Assembly: GCA_028710525.1 (NCBI GenBank)
Contig: JAQTTY010000016.1
Location: 1-39,893 of the forward strand
Length of the DNA: 39,893 bases
Origin: Gallionella sp.
Lineage (GTDB): Bacteria; Pseudomonadota; Gammaproteobacteria; Burkholderiales; Gallionellaceae
Reading direction: 5' to 3'
Shown here: in pieces, positions 29,180 through 38,007 of the stretch
How the letters are laid out: every line of letters starts with the position of its first letter
Numbering within the stretch: position 1 is the stretch's first letter
Translations under genes and position numbers: made by a program
The notes under the pieces: model-generated
The model's input: only the letters and a program-made list of their open reading frames with translations
What the model was told of the DNA's origin: nothing
The model's database searches: none

Positions 29180-29632
29180 ATGGCCCTATTTAAACTCCTG
29201 CATATCTTGTCCGTAATTATCTGGGTGGGCGGCATGTTCTTTGCCTATATGGTGTTGCGTCCCAGCGCGGTCCAAGTGCTGGAGCCGCCGTTACGTCTGC
29301 GTTTGTGGGTGGCAGTGTTCTCTCGTTTCTTCGTCTGGGTGTGGGCTGCCGTTGCGTTGATACTGTTTACTGGGCTTTATATGATGCATCTTTATGGCGG
29401 CCATACACCGATATACGTGCACATCATGTTGACCCTAGGTGTGACGATGATGGCGATCTTTGCACATGTGTATTTCGCCTATTTTCGCAAGTTGCGCACA
29501 CACGTGCAGGCGGAGCATTGGCCAGAAGCGGGAGCCTTGCTCGGTAAGATACGCACCTTTGTTGGCATCAATGTGATCCTCGGCATCTTGACGGTTTGTA
29601 GTGTGGAATTGGGTGTGTTGATCACGCACTGA
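29180..29632 (+). CDS. CopD-like integral membrane protein
   Basis: 150 residues with four predicted helices (about 5-25, 48-72, 78-102, 122-146). It resembles the CopD / YibI-like family: LLHILSVIIWVGGMFF at the N-terminus with conserved His and Trp, plus further His residues facing the membrane (MMHLYGG, HIMLTLG). Homologues are linked to copper handling or to heme, but function is not established. Two bases separate it from the rnhB stop, so it is probably the last gene of the run. Confidence 0.8.
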   Translation: MALFKLLHILSVIIWVGGMFFAYMVLRPSAVQVLEPPLRLRLWVAVFSRFFVWVWAAVALILFTGLYMMHLYGGHTPIYVHIMLTLGVTMMAIFAHVYFAYFRKLRTHVQAEHWPEAGALLGKIRTFVGINVILGILTVCSVELGVLITH

Positions 29633-29729
29633 TTTGCGTGAATAGTGCATGTTGTACGAGTGCAATGAATATCGTAAAAAAGTATGCAGAATTCTTGCAA
29701 AATCGGTCAGAGAAAGTAGATCGCTCTGA

Positions 29730-29735
29730 TATAAT
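29730..29735 (+). promoter_or_regulatory. -10 element of the tRNA-Pro promoter
   Basis: Consensus TATAAT followed by GCCGCGC, a GC-rich discriminator typical of stable-RNA promoters. No good -35 is seen at 16-18 bases (best GTCAGA). Confidence 0.55.
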
Positions 29736-29744
29736 GCCGCGCTT

Positions 29745-29821
<77 letters not shown>

Positions 29822-29861
29822 AATTTTCTCTATCCCAGTCCAACTCTAGAATAGATTTCCC

Positions 29862-30608
29862 ATGCGTATATTGATCAGCAATGACGATGGCTATTTCGCT
29901 CCAGGACTGGCAGTCCTAGCAACACATCTTTCCCGTATCGCCGATGTCGTCGTGGTCGCACCCGAACGCGACCGCAGCGGTGCCAGTAACTCCCTGACTT
30001 TAGATAGACCACTCAAGTTACGCCGTGCCGCGAATGGTTTTTATTACGTTAACGGTACGCCCACAGATTGCGTGCATCTGGCCGTGACCGGCATGCTCGA
30101 TCACCAGCCGGATATGGTGGTGTCCGGTATCAATGCCGGAGCCAATATGGGTGACGACACCATCTACTCTGGCACAGTCGCTGCCGCCACCGAAGGTTTT
30201 TTGCTGGGCATACCCGCCATCGCGGTGTCTCTGGTGGGTAAAGAGCATGTCAACTTTGAGACGGCCGCGCTGGTGGTGACGGAATTGGTGCAGCGCTTTG
30301 CCGCGCAGACTGAGCGTAAACCTTGGCTACTCAATGTGAACGTGCCCGACATTCCCTATCAAGACTTGCAAGGCACAGTAGTCACTCGCTTGGGCAAACG
30401 CCATAAAGCAGAGCCTGTCATCAAGGCGCAAGATCCGCATGGTCAGACTGTGTATTGGGTAGGCGCAGCGGGCAAAGCACAAGACGCGGGAGACGGGACG
30501 GACTTTCATACGCTAGCGGCTAATCAGGTATCCATCACGCCGCTGCAAATTGACCTGACGCAATACAGCCAACTCGATGCGGTACGCGAGTGGATGAAGC
30601 CTGCATGA
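29862..30608 (+). CDS. surE: 5'/3'-nucleotidase SurE
   Basis: 248 residues; a metal-dependent nucleotidase/exopolyphosphatase of stationary phase. Metal-site motifs: [11 protein letters not shown] at the N-terminus, [14 protein letters not shown] near 35, and [22 protein letters not shown] near 90. It starts 40 bases after tRNA-Pro. The stop overlaps the pcm start by 4 bases. Confidence 0.97.
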   Translation: MRILISNDDGYFAPGLAVLATHLSRIADVVVVAPERDRSGASNSLTLDRPLKLRRAANGFYYVNGTPTDCVHLAVTGMLDHQPDMVVSGINAGANMGDDTIYSGTVAAATEGFLLGIPAIAVSLVGKEHVNFETAALVVTELVQRFAAQTERKPWLLNVNVPDIPYQDLQGTVVTRLGKRHKAEPVIKAQDPHGQTVYWVGAAGKAQDAGDGTDFHTLAANQVSITPLQIDLTQYSQLDAVREWMKPA

Positions 30609-31258
30609 ATATCTCCGGCATCGGTATGACCTCGCAGCGCACCAAGCAGCGCATGATCGATCGGCTGCGCGAGAAGGGTATCAAGGATGAGGCGGTATTG
30701 GCCGCGATATTTGCCGTGCCGCGTCATCTGTTCGTCGACGAAGCATTGGCTAGTCGTGCTTACGACGATGTATCGTTGCCTATCAACTTTAATCAAACCA
30801 TCTCACAGCCTTATATCGTGGCACGCATGATAGAGATCATGCGCAACGGTGCTCCTATGGGACGTGTGCTAGAGATAGGCACAGGCTGCGGTTATCAAGC
30901 GGCTGTGTTGTCGCATCTGGCCACAGAGGTATATAGCATGGAGCGTATCGCGCCCTTGCATGAACGTGCTAAGAAGCAACTGCGTGAATTGAAGCTGCGC
31001 AATGTCACGCTGCGTTACGCAGATGGCTGCGTTGGTCTGCCAGAGGTCGCGCCCTTTGATGGCATCATCATGGCTGCCGCCGCGCCCACACTGTTACCGG
31101 CACTGCGTGAGCAGCTCAAAGTTGGCGGGCGGATGGTGCTGCCGGTCGGAAACATGCAGGAGCAATCGCTGTATTTGATAGAGCGCGATGCAAAAGGTTT
31201 TCGCGAAACCAAGCTAGAGTCGGTAAAATTCGTTCCTCTACTCTCGGGGAAGGTATGA
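30605..31258 (+). CDS. pcm: Protein-L-isoaspartate O-methyltransferase
   Basis: 217 residues from ATG 30605, which overlaps the surE stop (ATGA). Repairs isoaspartyl residues using SAM. It shows [15 protein letters not shown], the SAM loop [15 protein letters not shown] and the post-loop acidic motif in [13 protein letters not shown]. The stop overlaps nlpD by 4 bases. Confidence 0.97.
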   Translation: MNISGIGMTSQRTKQRMIDRLREKGIKDEAVLAAIFAVPRHLFVDEALASRAYDDVSLPINFNQTISQPYIVARMIEIMRNGAPMGRVLEIGTGCGYQAAVLSHLATEVYSMERIAPLHERAKKQLRELKLRNVTLRYADGCVGLPEVAPFDGIIMAAAAPTLLPALREQLKVGGRMVLPVGNMQEQSLYLIERDAKGFRETKLESVKFVPLLSGKV

Positions 31259-32190
31259 CATTGAAGAAGCTCATCACATGCACGCTGCTCGCAGCGACCT
31301 TGGTTGCATGTACGCCCACGTTGCAAGGGCCCGCCGACGGCAAGGGGCCGGCCATGGTAGAGACCACTGAAGCAACGCGTATGAAAGAAGCGGGCGAGAA
31401 GGATTGGCGCCCTGCGACCCATGAGGTTTTGAAAGGTGACACGCTATACAGCATCGCTTTCTACTACGGCCTGGATTATCACGACCTCGCCGACTTGAAC
31501 GGTATCAAAGACCCACGCCAGATGAAGGTCGGTCAGATTTTGAACTTGTTTCCTAGTGCAGGTGATAGCGCTGCATTGGAGAGTGAAGCTCCTGTGCAAT
31601 TAGTCATCAAGGATCAGCCCAAGGTAGTGAAGTACGTCTACAACGAAGCAGCGCTTGCGCAGATAGATGATGTGCAAAATCCTAGCAAGGCTACACCGAC
31701 TATCATTGCCAAGGTCGAACCTGTATCTAGTTCGCGCAAACCTGCCGTAGTGACGCCAGCAAAAACATCGACTACAACCACGCCCCGCGAAGATGCACCC
31801 CACATCAGCCCAGATGAGGACGCTTTGCAATGGAGTATGCCTGCCAGTGGCAAGGTGATCACTCAGTTCTCCGAAGCGGATAACCGCAAAGGCATAGATA
31901 TCTCCGGTAAGTTGGGGCAATCCATCGTTGCTAGCGCGCCTGGTAAAGTGGTGTATAGCGGCAGCGGTCTGCGTGGTTACGGCAAGCTCATCATCATCAA
32001 ACACAACAAGACCTACCTGAGTGCCTATGCGCACAACGACAAGGTCTTGGTCAAAGAAGGACAATCGGTCAAACGTGGTGAGAAGATTGCCGAGATGGGC
32101 AAGACCGATGCAGATCAGTTCAAGCTTCACTTCGAAGTGCGCCGCTTGGGCAAGCCTGTAGACCCTGCCAAATATCTGCCTAAATCTTGA
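31255..32190 (+). CDS. nlpD: NlpD-like lipoprotein (LysM + degenerate M23 domain)
   Basis: 311 residues. Signal sequence with lipobox LVAC (Cys19). LysM domain at about 55-100 ([18 protein letters not shown]). Linker rich in P, T and S. C-terminal LytM/M23 domain at about 215-305. The zinc residues are not conserved: the usual H in HxGxD is R in NRKGIDIS, and the HxH motif reads KLH in FKLHFEVRR. Like E. coli NlpD, it should be an activator of amidase AmiC in cell separation rather than an enzyme. In many proteobacteria rpoS follows; here it does not. Confidence 0.92.
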   Translation: MTLKKLITCTLLAATLVACTPTLQGPADGKGPAMVETTEATRMKEAGEKDWRPATHEVLKGDTLYSIAFYYGLDYHDLADLNGIKDPRQMKVGQILNLFPSAGDSAALESEAPVQLVIKDQPKVVKYVYNEAALAQIDDVQNPSKATPTIIAKVEPVSSSRKPAVVTPAKTSTTTTPREDAPHISPDEDALQWSMPASGKVITQFSEADNRKGIDISGKLGQSIVASAPGKVVYSGSGLRGYGKLIIIKHNKTYLSAYAHNDKVLVKEGQSVKRGEKIAEMGKTDADQFKLHFEVRRLGKPVDPAKYLPKS

Positions 32191-32199
32191 GCGAGACCC

Positions 32200-32326
32200 T
32201 AAAAATTCATTTTTTGGGCGCATCGCAGCGTCGCGTGCTCGCTCATTCCTCGCCTACCTTTACGGTATGTCTCGTCATTCGCTGTGCGGCTCCTTGCGCT
32301 GCACCCCAAAAATACTGAATTTTTTA
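32200..32326. repeat. Long imperfect inverted repeat between nlpD and the radical SAM gene
   Basis: The outer arms are TAAAAATTCA (32200-32209) with TGAATTTTTTA (32316-32326), then TTTTTTGGG with CCCCAAAAA, GCATCGCAGC against GCGCTGCA, and a centre near 32260 around TACCTTTACGGTA. Arms of about 60 bases pair with several mismatches. It starts 10 bases after the nlpD stop and fills nearly the whole gap. It could be an mRNA-end structure, a REP/BIME-like repeat or a short non-autonomous element; only one copy is recognised in this window. Confidence 0.55.
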
Positions 32327-32335
32327 GAGGCTCTC

Positions 32336-33208
32336 TTGATTGAAAATACTTCGGGAAAAACTGTGAAGCTCAGCGTGGTCGATCACGACCGCGATAGTGC
32401 TGACATGCGTTATGTATACCCCGTGGTATCGCGTCGTGCCGGTGGCGTATCCGTTGGTATCAACCTCAATCCCAACAACGCCTGTAACTGGCGCTGCATC
32501 TATTGTCAGGTGCCCGAGCTCACACGCGGCACCGCACCTATCATCGATCTATTACTGTTGCAGATAGAACTGTTGGATTTTCTGCACGAGTTGCTGCACG
32601 GTGACTTCATGCAACAAAGGGTGCCGGAAGGTATGCGCCGTATCAATGATATCGCTATATCGGGCAATGGAGAACCTACTAGCAGTGCGGAGTTCCCTGC
32701 AGTCATTTCGCTGATCGCAAAAGTACGCAAAGCCGTTGCGCTACCTGCTGCTATCAAGACCGTGCTCATCACCAACGGCAGTCTGATGCATAGAGAATCT
32801 GTGCAGGCTGGCCTACGCGAGATGGCCAAAATCAACGGTGAGGTATGGTTTAAGTTGGATAGGGCGAGCGAGGCCGGAATGTTGCGTATCAACGATACAC
32901 ATAGCAGCATGGACAAAGTTGGCGAGCATTTGCGAACCGCGCTCGTGCTATGTCCCACGTGGTTGCAGACCTGCTGGTTCGCTATCGATGGTCAACCGCC
33001 TTCGTTACAGGATGAAGAGGATTATCTGGCTTTCGTCACGAACCTGCTGCGCGATCAACAACCTTTGCAGGGGGTGTTGCTATACGGTTTGGCACGTCCT
33101 TCTCTGCAAGCCGAAGCCCCTCGTCTGAGTGCCTTGCCTAAAGATGCATTGGAAGCGTTCGCTCAGCGTATACGCGGTTTGGGTGTGACAGTGAAAGTGT
33201 CGGACTGA
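32336..33208 (+). CDS. Radical SAM protein of unknown function
   Basis: About 290 residues from TTG 32336 (AGAGG upstream); the open frame starts at 32267 but that part lies inside the inverted repeat. The radical SAM cluster motif is NACNWRCIYCQ (CxxxCxxC, residues ~55-62), followed by the SAM-binding segment ISGNGEPTSS and then TVLITNGSL. It resembles stand-alone MoaA/NifB-type radical SAM proteins found in proteobacteria; it lacks the C-terminal domains of HydE and HydG and is not evidently a hydrogenase maturase. No partner next to it suggests a substrate. Confidence 0.85.
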   Translation: MIENTSGKTVKLSVVDHDRDSADMRYVYPVVSRRAGGVSVGINLNPNNACNWRCIYCQVPELTRGTAPIIDLLLLQIELLDFLHELLHGDFMQQRVPEGMRRINDIAISGNGEPTSSAEFPAVISLIAKVRKAVALPAAIKTVLITNGSLMHRESVQAGLREMAKINGEVWFKLDRASEAGMLRINDTHSSMDKVGEHLRTALVLCPTWLQTCWFAIDGQPPSLQDEEDYLAFVTNLLRDQQPLQGVLLYGLARPSLQAEAPRLSALPKDALEAFAQRIRGLGVTVKVSD

Positions 33209-33748
33209 AGTTATAAGCTGTTGCTGCGATGTCTTCTTTCGGCCAGTAATAAGTGGTCATTTCTATAACCCTATATGTATGAGCGGGAATGCTACAGAAT
33301 TTGGTGGGTACTCATCAAGGCGCTAATATATCTCTGCCGATCGCCACTGTTTGCTTTCGGGAACTTCAATTTTGAGGTGGCATTTCCGAAATTCAGCCAA
33401 ATCAGACTTTCAAAAGTAAATTCCGTGTACCGTAAAAATCAATTTCAGGCCCCAGTAAATCAACGATTACCACGAACGGAGATATAGGGCTGGCAGATGG
33501 CTGAGAAGGATTGGCCAGAATGCAATTTACGGCGCACACTAAGTCTAGTTTAATAGTTTTCTTGCTAAGTGCGAGTAGGGGTTGAGGGCAATTTTTTCTA
33601 CTGAAGTTGTATACGAATAAATAAGACTTGCATTAGCGTTCATCCCACAGGGCGATAGAAGAGTTGCCGATCTATCACTTAATGCGTGGATGGATGCTTG
33701 ATTCCATAAACTGTTGTCTCGGCACAAGCGACACGTTAGCCGCATAAC
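33209..33748. other. 540-bp intergenic region before the hydrogenase
   Basis: No coding pattern is convincing in any frame (the longest ORF, 33275-33487, has no start signal or recognisable family). A nested hairpin is visible: TTTCGGGAA (33355-33363) with TTTCCGAAA (33383-33391), with CTTCA/TGAGG pairing inside. No clear sigma-70, sigma-54 or FNR site was recognised, and no Shine-Dalgarno precedes the hydrogenase ATG. Confidence 0.5.
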
Positions 33749-35824
33749 ATGACTAAGCTTACTGTTAATGGAAGGTGTGTTGAACTAAAAGATGGCTCGA
33801 CTTTGCTCGATGCGGCCAGGGAAGCGGGTGTTTATATCCCCACACTTTGTCATTTTCCTAGCCTTCCTCACCACGCTGTTTGTCGCATGTGTCTAGTCGA
33901 AGTCGCTGGGGAAACGCACCCACTACCTGCTTGCGTCACGATAGCAAAAGAGGGTGATATCGTAGAAACGGAGACAGAGGATCTGCAAGCGTTTCGTAAG
34001 ACCAATGCAGAATGGTTGCTGTCACGCCACCCGAACGACTGCATGCGATGTGAGGTTAACGGCTCTTGCAAGCTGCAGAGTCTTATTAGTGAGAATCAAT
34101 GGGCAGACAGCTGGGAAAATGTCCCTAGAGGATCCATAGAACATCCTGAGCATAGGCTGACTGACCATACATCACCGAGTATCTGGCGTGATCTTTCAAA
34201 ATGTATCGAATGCGGCTTATGTGTCGAGGCTTGTGGTACTGCTGGGCAACAGCAATACGTGATCGGATTTGCAGAGCGTGGTTCGGGCCGTTTGCCTGTG
34301 ACCGTTTTCGATCTAGCCTTGTCTGACAGTAAATGTATCTCCTGCGGTCAATGTACGCTGGTATGTCCAGTAGGCGCCTTGATTGAGATGCCGCACTGGC
34401 ACGATGTGTTACATACTCTAGACGCACATAGAGGTGTATCTGCAGTACAGGTTGCACCTGCAACGCGTATTGCCATCAGTGAAGAGTTCGGCATGAAACC
34501 CGGTACCGTTAGCACGGGCAGAATGATCAACGCCTTGAGGAGGCTGGGTTTTGATTACGTGTTTGATACCAATTTTGCAGCTGATTTGACGATCATGGAG
34601 GAAGGAACAGAGTTTCTGGGGCGTCTCCGCGATCAGAAAAAACTGCCCCTTTTTACTTCCTGCTGTCCTGGATGGGTGAATTGGGTCGAGATTAATCGGC
34701 CAGATCTGTTACCACATTTGAGTACGACAAAATCACCGCAGCAAATGCATGGCGCACTCACGAAACGGGGTGCCTTCGCACGTGCGCTCGGTCTAGAATT
34801 CGCTGAGGGCAAGACCGAGCCCTACGTTGTCAGTGTGATGCCCTGCACAGCTAAAAAAGATGAGGCCATGAGGCCGGGCTTATCTGGTGATGTAGACCAT
34901 GTGCTGACAACACGTGAATTGGCCAAAATGATCAGAGCGCGCGGTATCGCGTTTAGCACACTGTCGGAAGAGGGCGCATTCGATAACCCTTTAGGAGAAA
35001 GTACGGGTGCAGGACAGATCTTCGGCGCATCGGGCGGTGTCATGGAAGCGATAGTGCGTACCGCTGCCCATTTTATCGGCGAGGAGAATTCGCTTCCATT
35101 GGAGTGGCATCAACTTCGCGGCGTCAGCATGGCAGTGAAAACTGCTGAGATTCCTGGTATAGGCAAAGTCGCCATATGCAATGGCATCGCAGCCGCGCAG
35201 CGCATGTTGGAAACTGAAACATGGCGAGATGAGTTCGTCGCGATTGAGGTCATGGCCTGCGTTGGTGGGTGTCTAGGGGGTGGTGGGGAACCAAAATCGA
35301 TGGATCCGCTCATCCTAGAGAAGCGCATGCAGGCAATTTATGCGATGGATAAAACATCGTCGAAACGACGTTCGTATGAAAACCAGGATGTACAAAAATT
35401 GTATGCGACGGAATTGAAGGAACCGAACTCTGTTCACACACACGCATTACTACACACTAGCTTTGCCGCTCGAAATTCCCAGCGATTACTACTCATGCGG
35501 TTCCTTGATTGTGTAGATAGGCGAGATGGCAGTGGTGTAGCCAGTCTGTTTCATCTGGATGCTTTGTGGTCAACGGCTTCACCTTTTGGTGACATTAAGG
35601 GCATCTCAAATATCGAGGCGTTGATTAATACTCGTTTACCGCCTCGTAAGTTTGGCCCAGCATTTCTACGGCATCGTATGGAGTCTGCCGCAGATACTGA
35701 CGATCTCACTGTTGTGACGCCGGCGGGTGAGCGTTGCAAGTTCAGCATGGAATTAGACTCCATACATGAGGGTGGTCAGTCTAGGATGGTGATACGGAAG
35801 TTAGTGCGGGAATTGCTAGCTTAG
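33749..35824 (+). CDS. [FeFe]-hydrogenase with C-terminal NTF2/SnoaL-like extension
   Basis: 691 residues; H2 oxidation or proton reduction at an H-cluster. Domains in order: plant-type [2Fe-2S] ferredoxin (C34, C45, C48, C62); His-Cys [4Fe-4S] site (H94, C98, C101, C107); two [4Fe-4S] clusters (C152/155/158/162 and C196/199/202/206); H-cluster domain with TSCCPGW (C305, C306), MPCTAKKDE (C366, K369) and EVMACVGGCLGGGGEP (C504, C508). Probable proton-path residues E285, E288 and S325 are kept, matching Clostridium pasteurianum CpI with constant offset. CpI ends after LLH; this protein continues about 116 residues (576-691) resembling an NTF2/SnoaL-like alpha+beta fold. No signal peptide, so it is probably cytoplasmic and ferredoxin-linked. 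No HydE/F/G or HydB/C is nearby. Weak start signal. Confidence 0.95.
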   Translation: MTKLTVNGRCVELKDGSTLLDAAREAGVYIPTLCHFPSLPHHAVCRMCLVEVAGETHPLPACVTIAKEGDIVETETEDLQAFRKTNAEWLLSRHPNDCMRCEVNGSCKLQSLISENQWADSWENVPRGSIEHPEHRLTDHTSPSIWRDLSKCIECGLCVEACGTAGQQQYVIGFAERGSGRLPVTVFDLALSDSKCISCGQCTLVCPVGALIEMPHWHDVLHTLDAHRGVSAVQVAPATRIAISEEFGMKPGTVSTGRMINALRRLGFDYVFDTNFAADLTIMEEGTEFLGRLRDQKKLPLFTSCCPGWVNWVEINRPDLLPHLSTTKSPQQMHGALTKRGAFARALGLEFAEGKTEPYVVSVMPCTAKKDEAMRPGLSGDVDHVLTTRELAKMIRARGIAFSTLSEEGAFDNPLGESTGAGQIFGASGGVMEAIVRTAAHFIGEENSLPLEWHQLRGVSMAVKTAEIPGIGKVAICNGIAAAQRMLETETWRDEFVAIEVMACVGGCLGGGGEPKSMDPLILEKRMQAIYAMDKTSSKRRSYENQDVQKLYATELKEPNSVHTHALLHTSFAARNSQRLLLMRFLDCVDRRDGSGVASLFHLDALWSTASPFGDIKGISNIEALINTRLPPRKFGPAFLRHRMESAADTDDLTVVTPAGERCKFSMELDSIHEGGQSRMVIRKLVRELLA

Positions 35825-35864
35825 GCTGAGGTTGGATTAAGCTAAAACTTGAAGAGGATTCTTA

Positions 35865-36338
35865 TCACTTTTCTGCTATGTCCCTACGATGATGGTATGC
35901 CACCCAGTACACCCCCAGCAGGCTCTGAAGTAGATACATGACGCTGGATACGCCATGCAGCGTTTTGAACTTGTCGGAATAGATGCTGTGCATGACATCT
36001 TCTGGCAGAGCGAGTTGTTTGAGTTCTGCCATCTGTGGTGATATGCCGAACTGGATGATGAGGCTTAGTACCAACATCGTACCGACTAACCATAAGCCTT
36101 TGCTGCGTTGCTTGCCCTTCTCTTTTAGCCACTGGGTATGAGTCAATACGATCAGTCCGCACACTATCCCTATATAGCCAAGTGCATGAAACATCTCCCC
36201 CGCTAACTTGCCGGCTAATTGTTTGTCGGGTTGTGCGCTGAACAGTATCGGTACAGCGATATAGCCGATAGCGACTAAGCCGCCGACCCAGATAGTAAGC
36301 GCGATGGATGAGAGTGAGGTATAGAGATTTTTCATCAT
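35865..36338 (-). CDS. DUF4149-type membrane protein
   Basis: 157 residues with four predicted helices (about 8-32, 50-66, 83-101, 125-147). The N-terminus LSSIALTIWVGGLVAIGYIAVPILF and the later conserved His (MFHALGY) fit the DUF4149 family of uncharacterised proteobacterial membrane proteins. It lies 23 bases after selO on the same strand and converges with the hydrogenase. Function unknown. Confidence 0.82.
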   Translation of the reverse strand: MMKNLYTSLSSIALTIWVGGLVAIGYIAVPILFSAQPDKQLAGKLAGEMFHALGYIGIVCGLIVLTHTQWLKEKGKQRSKGLWLVGTMLVLSLIIQFGISPQMAELKQLALPEDVMHSIYSDKFKTLHGVSSVMYLLQSLLGVYWVAYHHRRDIAEK

Positions 36339-36361
36339 CGTAGCCTAGCACACAGCATCGT

Positions 36362-37828
36362 TTATGAGGAACAGCTGACTACGATATGGCGTGCTGATTC
36401 GGGCGGTGGCTCGGCATAACGTTCCATCTCTGGCTGCTCATCAAATGGTTTGCTAAACAGCGCCAGTAGTCTATCTATCTCAGAATAATCGCCTCGCTCG
36501 GCTTGCTCGATTGCTTGTTGTGCAAGATAGTTACGCAATACATATTTTGGATTGACCGCATCCATACTTACTTTGCGCGCTTGGTCATCACTGTTTTCAT
36601 TAGACAGTCGTGCGTGGTAATCCTGGGCCCACACATCAAATGCCTCACGGTCGACGAATTGGTCGCGTATGCGACTGTTATCTGCATCGGGCGCAGTCTT
36701 GAAATCCCCCAGTTTACGGAAGCTCAAGGTGAAATCCATCTGGTTGCGCTGTAGAAGTTCTAGCCAAGCTTCTATCAGCGGGAAGTCCGCCATGCTCGGA
36801 TTAGTCAGACCCAATTTCCCCGCCATCAAATTTAGATAGTGCTGGTAGTAGGTGGGAGCATAGCTTTCCATTATTTCGTCACGCATAGGCTCATCTACCA
36901 ACTTAGACAAAGCGTGAGCCAGACAGGCCAAATTCCACAAGCCGACCTGCGGTTGTTGGTCATAGGCGTAACGGCCCTGCGGGTCGGAATGATTGCAGAT
37001 ATAGCCCGGATCGAAAGTCTCCATAAAGCCGAACGGGCCGTAGTCCAATGTCAGCCCGAGTATCGACATATTGTCGGTGTTCATCACGCCATGACAAAAG
37101 CCCACAGCCTGCCATTGCGCCATCAGCTTGGCAGTGCGTTGTGCCACCGCTTGTAGGAACAAACGATATTTGTCTGGCGACTCGGCGAACTCTGGGTAGT
37201 GGTGGGTGATGACGAAATCAGCCAGGGAAGTGATGTGTTCTTGTTGTCCACGGGATGCAAATACTTCAAAGGAACCGAAGCGAACATGCGATGGCGCCAA
37301 GCGGGTAAGTACCGCTGCGGTCTCGGCATATTCGCGATATACCGGTTCGTCACTGCCCACGATACACAAGGCACGACTGGTAGGGATGCCTAAGCCATGC
37401 ATGGCTTCCGAGCATAGGTATTCACGTATGCTGGAACGTAACACCGCGCGCCCATCGCCACGCCGAGAGTAGGGTGTGACGCCCGAGCCTTTGAGTTGCA
37501 GTTCCCAATGTTCACCCGCGTGATTGCGTATCTCGCCCAGCATGATGGCGCGACCGTCGCCCAGTTGTGGTACGAACTGGCCAAATTGATGGCCGGCATA
37601 CAGCATGGCGAGTGGTTCTGCATCGGGTGGCAAGCGATTGCCGCTGAAGTGTTCGGCAAAGTCGGGACGTTGCGCTTCGGCTGCATCGAGGTCGATTAGC
37701 TTTGCCGCGCTAGCATTAAAGCTGACCAGATAGGGCGCGGGCAAAGGCGTGGGTCGTACTCGACTGTAAAAATGTTCCGGTAGTCGTGCGTAGCGGTTGG
37801 CGAAGGTGAGCTGATGTATCTTGCGCAT
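36362..37828 (-). CDS. selO: Protein adenylyltransferase SelO
   Basis: 488 residues, the normal length of the YdiU/SelO pseudokinase family, which transfers AMP from ATP to Ser/Thr/Tyr of target proteins in redox stress. Visible: GDGRAIMLGEI, LQLKGSGVTPYSRRGDGRAV (ATP-binding loop), FCHGVMNTDNMSILG (catalytic-loop equivalent with Asn/Asp), and DYGPFGFMETFDPG. The C-terminus ends in CSS; the Cys is at the position taken by selenocysteine in animal SelO and can form a regulating disulphide. Start ATG 37828 has no strong Shine-Dalgarno. Confidence 0.95.
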   Translation of the reverse strand: MRKIHQLTFANRYARLPEHFYSRVRPTPLPAPYLVSFNASAAKLIDLDAAEAQRPDFAEHFSGNRLPPDAEPLAMLYAGHQFGQFVPQLGDGRAIMLGEIRNHAGEHWELQLKGSGVTPYSRRGDGRAVLRSSIREYLCSEAMHGLGIPTSRALCIVGSDEPVYREYAETAAVLTRLAPSHVRFGSFEVFASRGQQEHITSLADFVITHHYPEFAESPDKYRLFLQAVAQRTAKLMAQWQAVGFCHGVMNTDNMSILGLTLDYGPFGFMETFDPGYICNHSDPQGRYAYDQQPQVGLWNLACLAHALSKLVDEPMRDEIMESYAPTYYQHYLNLMAGKLGLTNPSMADFPLIEAWLELLQRNQMDFTLSFRKLGDFKTAPDADNSRIRDQFVDREAFDVWAQDYHARLSNENSDDQARKVSMDAVNPKYVLRNYLAQQAIEQAERGDYSEIDRLLALFSKPFDEQPEMERYAEPPPESARHIVVSCSS

Positions 37829-37950
37829 GTCGGATGTGGTGCGGTCTAACCATTGGATATCCCGAGTATAACGGTCGGGTAATAAATCTGCATCTATGTG
37901 TCATTCGGTAAATGAATTTTTCTAAGCAATGAGCATATTGAGATGGCCAT

Positions 37951-37972
37951 GTTTAGAATGTGGCATCTAAAC
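37951..37972. promoter_or_regulatory. Inverted repeat between selO and the cytochrome gene
   Basis: GTTTAGA (37951-37957), 8-base spacer, TCTAAAC (37966-37972): a perfect 7-bp dyad 36 bases before the cytochrome ATG, possibly an operator. No regulator is assigned. Confidence 0.35.
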
Positions 37973-38007
37973 TCGTTGAATAAGCGCAGCCAACTTTAGG
38001 AATCTCG

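Noticed and set aside
32267..32335. Upstream extension of the radical SAM frame
   Set aside because: It lies inside the long inverted repeat, has no ribosome binding site, and the conserved protein begins later.
33275..33487. 70-codon plus-strand ORF in the pre-hydrogenase gap
   Set aside because: No ribosome binding site or family resemblance; spans the hairpin.
33721..33748. GTTAGCC just before the hydrogenase start resembles an integron attC core half-site
   Set aside because: No matching partner core site, no attC-like palindrome before or after the gene, and no integrase in the window.
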